This document shows, piece by piece, positions 7,898 to 11,117 of a stretch of DNA of 11,117 bases (positions are counted from its first letter, which is position 1; the number at the start of each line of letters is the position of its first letter). A program made the position numbers and the translations under genes. Source of the stretch: Thermodesulfovibrio sp. (lineage in GTDB: Bacteria > Nitrospirota > Thermodesulfovibrionia > Thermodesulfovibrionales > Thermodesulfovibrionaceae); contig JAOAGB010000091.1 of the NCBI GenBank assembly GCA_026415995.1, forward strand, positions 1 through 11,117, in the 5' to 3' direction. Below the pieces are notes generated by a model. It had not been told where the DNA came from. It saw only the letters and a program-made list of their open reading frames with translations, and did not search any database.

Positions 7898-8245
7898 TTA
7901 ACAAGTTAAATGAAAAGCTCCTGCCACTTTCTTTCCTTCCTCGAGGAATTGATTAAATAGAGAAACTGCCTTATCTGTTTCCATTACATAAGTTTCTATT
8001 CCTTTAGCTTTAAGCTCATTTATTAATTCTTCTGGTACCTTCATTTTTCCATAGGCTCCTGTGCCTATAACCAAAATGGTAATATCTTTTTTGAAAATTT
8101 CTCCGAGGTCTTCTACGCATAATCCATGACCTTCTTTTCTCCACCATGAAGGATAAATGCTATCTGGCAAAACAATAAGGTCTGCTGTGTAATCTTTGCT
8201 GTCAATTACAACCTTACCAAAGGAGTAATGGGTAATCTTCATCAT
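7898..8245 (-). CDS. Mth938-domain (AAMDC/DUF498-type) protein
   Basis: A 115-residue soluble protein of the Mth938-like family, whose biochemical role is not established. Family hallmarks are present: a Y.FG.VVID...Y..DLIVLPD start, the WWRKEGHGLCVEDL stretch (about 31-44), VIGTGAYGKMKVP (about 59-71), the ETDKAVSLFNQFLEEGKKVAGAFH segment and the C-terminal His-Leu-Thr-Cys. The frame stays open upstream to an ATG at 8359, but that codon and most of the extension lie inside the tRNA-Sec gene. The start is therefore set at 8245 (Met-Met-Lys; 8242 is also possible), 7 nt after a strong AAGGGAGG. The gene begins 20 nt after the tRNA's CCA end and precedes the 60-residue protein gene by 24 nt, so all are probably co-transcribed with fhs. 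Confidence 0.88.
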   Translation of the reverse strand: MMKITHYSFGKVVIDSKDYTADLIVLPDSIYPSWWRKEGHGLCVEDLGEIFKKDITILVIGTGAYGKMKVPEELINELKAKGIETYVMETDKAVSLFNQFLEEGKKVAGAFHLTC

Positions 8246-8252
8246 AGGCAAA

Positions 8253-8260
8253 CCTCCCTT
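8253..8260 (-). promoter_or_regulatory. Ribosome binding site that fixes the start of the Mth938-domain gene
   Basis: AAGGGAGG on the minus strand, 7 nt upstream of the ATG at 8245. It lies in the 20 nt between the tRNA-Sec CCA end and the coding region. It shows that translation begins after the tRNA, not at the in-frame ATG at 8359 inside the tRNA. Confidence 0.85.
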
Positions 8261-8265
8261 TATAA

Positions 8266-8363
8266 TGGCGGGAGCGTGTGGGAATCGAACCCACCCTGCC
8301 TGTTCCTCGCAGGCAACACTGGATTTGAAGTCCAGGGGGGACACCAGAACCCCATACACTCCC
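8266..8363 (-). tRNA. selC: tRNA-Sec (anticodon TCA)
   Basis: A 98-nt selenocysteine tRNA, which inserts selenocysteine at UGA codons with SelB, after charging with Ser and conversion by SelA. The acceptor stem is 8 bp (GGGAGTGT with ACGCTCCC), followed by discriminator G and an encoded CCA. The T arm is 5 bp (GTGGG TTCGATT CCCAC), giving the 8+5 form of bacterial tRNA-Sec. The anticodon arm is CTGGA CTTCAAA TCCAG, with anticodon TCA and the same loop as E. coli selC. A long variable arm pairs as TTGCCTG with CAGGCAG around a 7-nt loop. The D stem has four G-C pairs (GGGG/CCCC); extension to the usual 6 bp needs a T-T mismatch and a T-G pair. No selenoprotein gene, selA or selB lies in the window. 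Confidence 0.97.
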
Positions 8364-8371
8364 GATATAGA

Positions 8372-8400
8372 ATTTTAAATGATTTTTAATTATTTTTCAA
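8372..8400 (-). promoter_or_regulatory. Sigma70-type promoter of the tRNA-Sec gene
   Basis: On the minus strand TTGAAA (8395-8400) and TAAAAT (8372-8377) are 17 nt apart. The predicted start, about 7-8 nt after the -10 box, falls at or just before the first base of the mature tRNA (8363), leaving almost no 5' leader. It lies in the AT-rich gap (8364-8431) after the upstream gene and could drive selC, the Mth938-domain gene, the small gene and fhs together. Confidence 0.7.
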
Positions 8401-8431
8401 AATTAATTGATATTTAAATAGATAATTTAAA

Positions 8432-9043
8432 TTAAGACTGATAAAATTTATCTCTCAAATATCTTAATATATCATCATAAACAGACGGAACTACAAGAAA
8501 AATCTCTATGTCTCTTGGTAAAGAAAGTTTTACCCTATCTTGATCTCTAAGAATCAAAATTGCAGATTCCCCGTCTTGTAAAGATTCATTAATTTTTATT
8601 GAAATCTCCTCAATTCTTCTCTGAACTATTTCATTAAAGAAATTGAAAACTTGTTGCATAACTGCTGAAGTTTTTACAACTCTCAAACAATTCCCCCAAT
8701 CTATGAAAGCTCCAAATGTTTCTGGATTTTCTATACCCAAAACAATGGCTCCTTCTGAAACTTTTCTTTCAATTAATATATAGAGATAAGGATTGGTATC
8801 TCTTATAACATCAACTGCATCTTGTCCATCTATAAAAATAGTCTCAACAAAAATTTTAGTTACAAAACCTAATTTTTCAAGCTTTTCTACATGAGAAATT
8901 GCTTCATACCAATATTTTTCAACCAGATTTTTTAAATCTTCATCCTTTTCATCGGGGATAAAAATATTGGGAATACAAAAAAGTCTTCTTTTACCTTTGA
9001 ATTCTTCAACATTCAATCTCTGAATTTTTCCTAACTCTGCCAT
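8432..9043 (-). CDS. Conserved-looking protein of unknown function, coupled to trpD (203 aa)
   Basis: A 203-residue soluble protein that I cannot assign to a function. It starts MAELGKIQRLNVEEFKGKRR and has alternating hydrophobic strands and charged helices (LFCIPNIFIP at 21-30, FVTKIFVETIFIDG at 60-73, ESAILILRD at 149-157, IEIFLVVPSVYDDILRYLRDKF at 179-200), which looks like an alpha/beta fold. There is no signal peptide, membrane helix, P-loop or metal-binding Cys cluster; the two Cys are isolated. I have a weak, unchecked memory of an uncharacterised family with a similar MAE.G.I start in anaerobic bacteria. The ATG at 9043 comes 2 nt after the trpD stop, so it is almost surely translated from the trp transcript. 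It does not resemble TrpC, TrpF, TrpB or TrpA. It ends 68 nt before the tRNA-Sec gene. Confidence 0.85.
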   Translation of the reverse strand: MAELGKIQRLNVEEFKGKRRLFCIPNIFIPDEKDEDLKNLVEKYWYEAISHVEKLEKLGFVTKIFVETIFIDGQDAVDVIRDTNPYLYILIERKVSEGAIVLGIENPETFGAFIDWGNCLRVVKTSAVMQQVFNFFNEIVQRRIEEISIKINESLQDGESAILILRDQDRVKLSLPRDIEIFLVVPSVYDDILRYLRDKFYQS

Positions 9044-9045
9044 AA

Positions 9046-10056
9046 TTAATCCATTCTTGATAGTTTTTTTAACTTTTCTAATTTATTATAGGCACTGCCA
9101 CTGTCAATGCTCTCCTCAGCCATTTTTACTCCTTCTTTAAAATCCTTTGCTTTACCAGCAACGATCAAAGCTAAAGAGGCATTAATTAAAACCATATCTC
9201 TTACTGCATCTTTTTTACCCTCTAACATTGAAACAATCATCTCTGCATTTTTCTTTTTATCTCCACCCTTTATTTTATCAATGCTTATTCTATTTAAACC
9301 AAAATCTTCTGGTGAAATTATTGTAGAGGAAATTTTACCATCTTTAACTCTTACTAAATGAGTATTCCCAGAAATTGATATCTCGTCAAGACCCTCTTCA
9401 CTATGAACAATTGCCACATCTTCAGAACCCAAATTTGATAACACTTTAGCCATCGTCTCCATGTATTGTTTAGAAAACACTCCTATAAGTTGTCTTTTAA
9501 CAAAGGCAGGATTAAGCATGGGGCCTAAAATATTAAAAATTGTTCTTATCTTTAATTCTCTTCTAACTGGCACAACTCTTTTCATTGCAGGATGGTAAAT
9601 GGGAGCAAAAAGCACTGTTATTCCACAATCAAAAAGACATCTTTCAGCTACTTGTGGAGACATATCTACTTTAACGCCCAGTTCCTCTAAAACATCTATA
9701 CTTCCACATTGACTCGAGGCTGAACGATTTCCGTGTTTTGCCACAGGAACTCCAGCTCCGGCTACAACAAAACTTGTAGCAGTAGAAACATTAAAAGTTC
9801 CAGACATGTCACCTCCTGTACCAACAATATCTATTGTTCCAGGAGGACAATTAATTTTTATGGCATAATCTCTAAATACTTTTACTGTTGTTAGAATCTC
9901 TTCTTCTGTCTCTCCTTTCATAGTTAAACCCATTAGAAAAGCAGCTATTTGAGCATCCGAAGTCTTCCCATCTATTATTTCAATAAAAGTTTCTTCAATA
10001 AGTTCTGAGGATAGGTTTTGCCTTTTTGTTAACTGTCTAATTGCTTCTGTAATCAT
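9046..10056 (-). CDS. trpD: Anthranilate phosphoribosyltransferase
   Basis: A 336-residue cytoplasmic enzyme that transfers the phosphoribosyl group of PRPP to anthranilate, the second committed step of tryptophan synthesis. The pyrophosphate-binding GTGGD is at 79-83, followed by SGTFNVST; KHGNR is at 107-111, RTIFNILGPMLNP at 171-183 and the metal-binding DEIS at 224-227. The length is typical of the family and the protein is complete. It is a stand-alone TrpD rather than a TrpGD fusion. Its ATG overlaps the trpG stop (ATGA, 10053-10056), and the unknown gene begins 2 nt after its own stop, so all are translated from one message. Phylogenetically related nucleoside phosphorylases are excluded by the trp context and the Asn-rich substrate motifs. 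Confidence 0.97.
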   Translation of the reverse strand: MITEAIRQLTKRQNLSSELIEETFIEIIDGKTSDAQIAAFLMGLTMKGETEEEILTTVKVFRDYAIKINCPPGTIDIVGTGGDMSGTFNVSTATSFVVAGAGVPVAKHGNRSASSQCGSIDVLEELGVKVDMSPQVAERCLFDCGITVLFAPIYHPAMKRVVPVRRELKIRTIFNILGPMLNPAFVKRQLIGVFSKQYMETMAKVLSNLGSEDVAIVHSEEGLDEISISGNTHLVRVKDGKISSTIISPEDFGLNRISIDKIKGGDKKKNAEMIVSMLEGKKDAVRDMVLINASLALIVAGKAKDFKEGVKMAEESIDSGSAYNKLEKLKKLSRMD

Positions 10057-10616
10057 AGCTCTAAAAAATTCTTAAGTAAATCTTTGCCTACCTTTGTTAG
10101 TATGCTCTCTGGATGAAACTGAACGCCTTCAATAAAATATTCTTTATGCCTTACTCCCATAATTAAACCATTTGACGTCCAAGCAGAGATGGTAAGACAA
10201 TCTGGAAGACTCTCTCTTTCAATAATAAGTGAATGATATCTTGTCGCCTCAAATGGATTTGGAATCCCTGTAAAGATTGTTTTACTATCATGATAGATTA
10301 GAGAAGTTTTACCATGCATTATCTCAGGAGAACGAATTATTTTTCCTCCGAAAGCAGCGCCAATTGACTGATGTCCCAAACAAACACCAAGAATGGGAAT
10401 TTTATCTCCAAAATATTTTATAACATCAATTGAAATACCCGCTTCCCGAGGTGAGCAGGGACCTGGTGAAATTATAATTTTCTCAGGGCTCATTTTTTCA
10501 ATCTCTTCTAATGTTAGAGCATCATTTCTGTATACTTTAACATCACGCCTAAGCTCTCCAATATATTGATATAGATTATACGTAAAAGAGTCGTAGTTAT
10601 CAATTATTAATATCAT
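10053..10616 (-). CDS. trpG: Anthranilate synthase glutamine amidotransferase subunit
   Basis: A 187-residue class I glutamine amidotransferase that releases ammonia from glutamine for the TrpE subunit. The catalytic triad is Cys79 (GVCLGHQ), His168 and Glu170 (QFHPES). The start (ILIIDNYDSFTYNLYQY) and SPGPCSP (50-56) are typical of the TrpG/PabA group. The length is normal for a free subunit. It lies 2 nt after trpE and overlaps trpD by 4 nt; its Shine-Dalgarno (GAGGAA) sits over the end of trpE. The same protein may also serve para-aminobenzoate synthase as PabA, as in several bacteria with one copy; this cannot be decided here, but the operon makes anthranilate synthesis the main role. 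Confidence 0.95.
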   Translation of the reverse strand: MILIIDNYDSFTYNLYQYIGELRRDVKVYRNDALTLEEIEKMSPEKIIISPGPCSPREAGISIDVIKYFGDKIPILGVCLGHQSIGAAFGGKIIRSPEIMHGKTSLIYHDSKTIFTGIPNPFEATRYHSLIIERESLPDCLTISAWTSNGLIMGVRHKEYFIEGVQFHPESILTKVGKDLLKNFLEL

Positions 10617-10618
10617 TC

Positions 10619-11117
10619 TTATTCCTCAACCTTAAGAAAGTTTACTGATTTCAGCATTGCCATGGCTTTATTAACTGTTTCATTATATTCATTTTCTGGA
10701 ACCGAGTCTGCCACAATCCCAGCTCCTGCTTGAACAAAAACTCTATTTTTCCTTACTACAAGCATTCTTATCCCAATACACATGTCCATATTATTACTAA
10801 AGCCAAAATATCCAACAGCTCCTGCATAGGGTCCTCGTACTGAAGGTTCAAGTTCTTCAATAATCTGCATAGCTCTTACCTTCGGTGCTCCGGTTACTGT
10901 TCCTGCAGGAAAACACGACATAAAAACATCAAACATATCAAGACCTTTTTTAAGTTTACCCTCCACATTGCTTACTATATGCATTACATGGCTATATCTC
11001 TCTATGGTCATCAGCTCAGTTACGTTAACAGAACCTATTTCTGCTACTCTGCCCACGTCATTTCTTCCAAGGTCAACGAGCATTATATGCTCTGCCCGTT
11101 CTTTTTCATCCATTAGA
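10619..11117 (-). CDS. trpE: Anthranilate synthase component I, C-terminal part (cut by window edge)
   Basis: Only the last about 165 residues are in the window; the frame continues past base 11117, and the ATG at 11113 is internal (preceded in frame by a Leu codon), so it is not the start. The visible part is the end of the chorismate-binding domain: ERAEHIMLVDLGRNDVGRV, ERYSHVMHIVSNVEG, FPAGTVTGAPKVRAMQIIEE, PYAGAVGYFGF, GIRMLVV and QAGAGIVADSVPENEYNET. These contain the chorismate- and magnesium-binding residues of the TrpE/PabB family. The enzyme makes anthranilate from chorismate with ammonia from TrpG. The neighbouring trpG and trpD favour TrpE over PabB. The N-terminal tryptophan feedback site and any leader or attenuator lie outside the window. 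Confidence 0.93.
   Translation of the reverse strand, partial: LMDEKERAEHIMLVDLGRNDVGRVAEIGSVNVTELMTIERYSHVMHIVSNVEGKLKKGLDMFDVFMSCFPAGTVTGAPKVRAMQIIEELEPSVRGPYAGAVGYFGFSNNMDMCIGIRMLVVRKNRVFVQAGAGIVADSVPENEYNETVNKAMAMLKSVNFLKVEE

Noticed and set aside
9107..9361. Plus-strand 84-codon frame opposite trpD
   Set aside because: It is antisense to a complete trpD with all motifs and has no supporting start site.
10053..10056. UGA stop of trpG as a possible selenocysteine codon, since selC is present
   Set aside because: The TrpG product is already full length at this point and the TGA is part of a normal ATGA overlap with trpD.

Overview
The window is AT-rich bacterial DNA (roughly two thirds A+T by eye), densely packed, with good Shine-Dalgarno sequences. 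It carries a chemotaxis-like signalling set of the type that controls type IV pili, a selenocysteine tRNA, a formate-tetrahydrofolate ligase of the longer (about 590 residue) type, and the start of a tryptophan operon. This mix suggests an anaerobic, possibly thermophilic, autotrophic or C1-metabolising bacterium. A Thermodesulfovibrio-like Nitrospirota member is my best guess, but that is an inference from gene content and composition, not a database match.

Left part, plus strand (1-4400): a response regulator truncated by the window edge, with a very Glu-rich linker and a C-terminal PATAN/DUF4388-like domain; a PilH-like single-domain response regulator with its own good promoter; a CheW/PilI-like coupling protein; and a compact PilL/ChpA-like hybrid histidine kinase. 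On the minus strand, meeting the kinase gene tail to tail with overlapping stop codons, is a membrane methyl-accepting chemotaxis protein (4397-5824) with almost no extracellular domain. Together they form a plausible receptor-adaptor-kinase-regulator pathway for surface motility. No methyltransferase or methylesterase gene is visible.

Middle part, minus strand (5895-8400): a sigma70-like promoter directly precedes a selenocysteine tRNA (selC, anticodon TCA, CCA encoded). A Mth938-domain protein starts 20 nt after the tRNA, followed by a 60-residue protein of unknown function and fhs (formate-tetrahydrofolate ligase). Short gaps (20, 24 and 26 nt) suggest one transcript that holds both a tRNA and three mRNAs. 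The functional link may be formate, since many formate dehydrogenases are selenoproteins and Fhs consumes formate.

Right part, minus strand (8432-11117): trpE (C-terminal part only), trpG and trpD are tightly coupled (2 nt gap, then 4 nt overlap). They are followed after 2 nt by a 203-residue protein that I cannot assign, in a place where trpC or trpF would often stand.

There are no mobile elements, CRISPR arrays or clear rho-independent terminators. No gap between genes exceeds about 110 nt. The points most worth following up are the tRNA-Sec/formate transcript, the unknown protein coupled to trpD, and the unusual Glu-rich response regulator.
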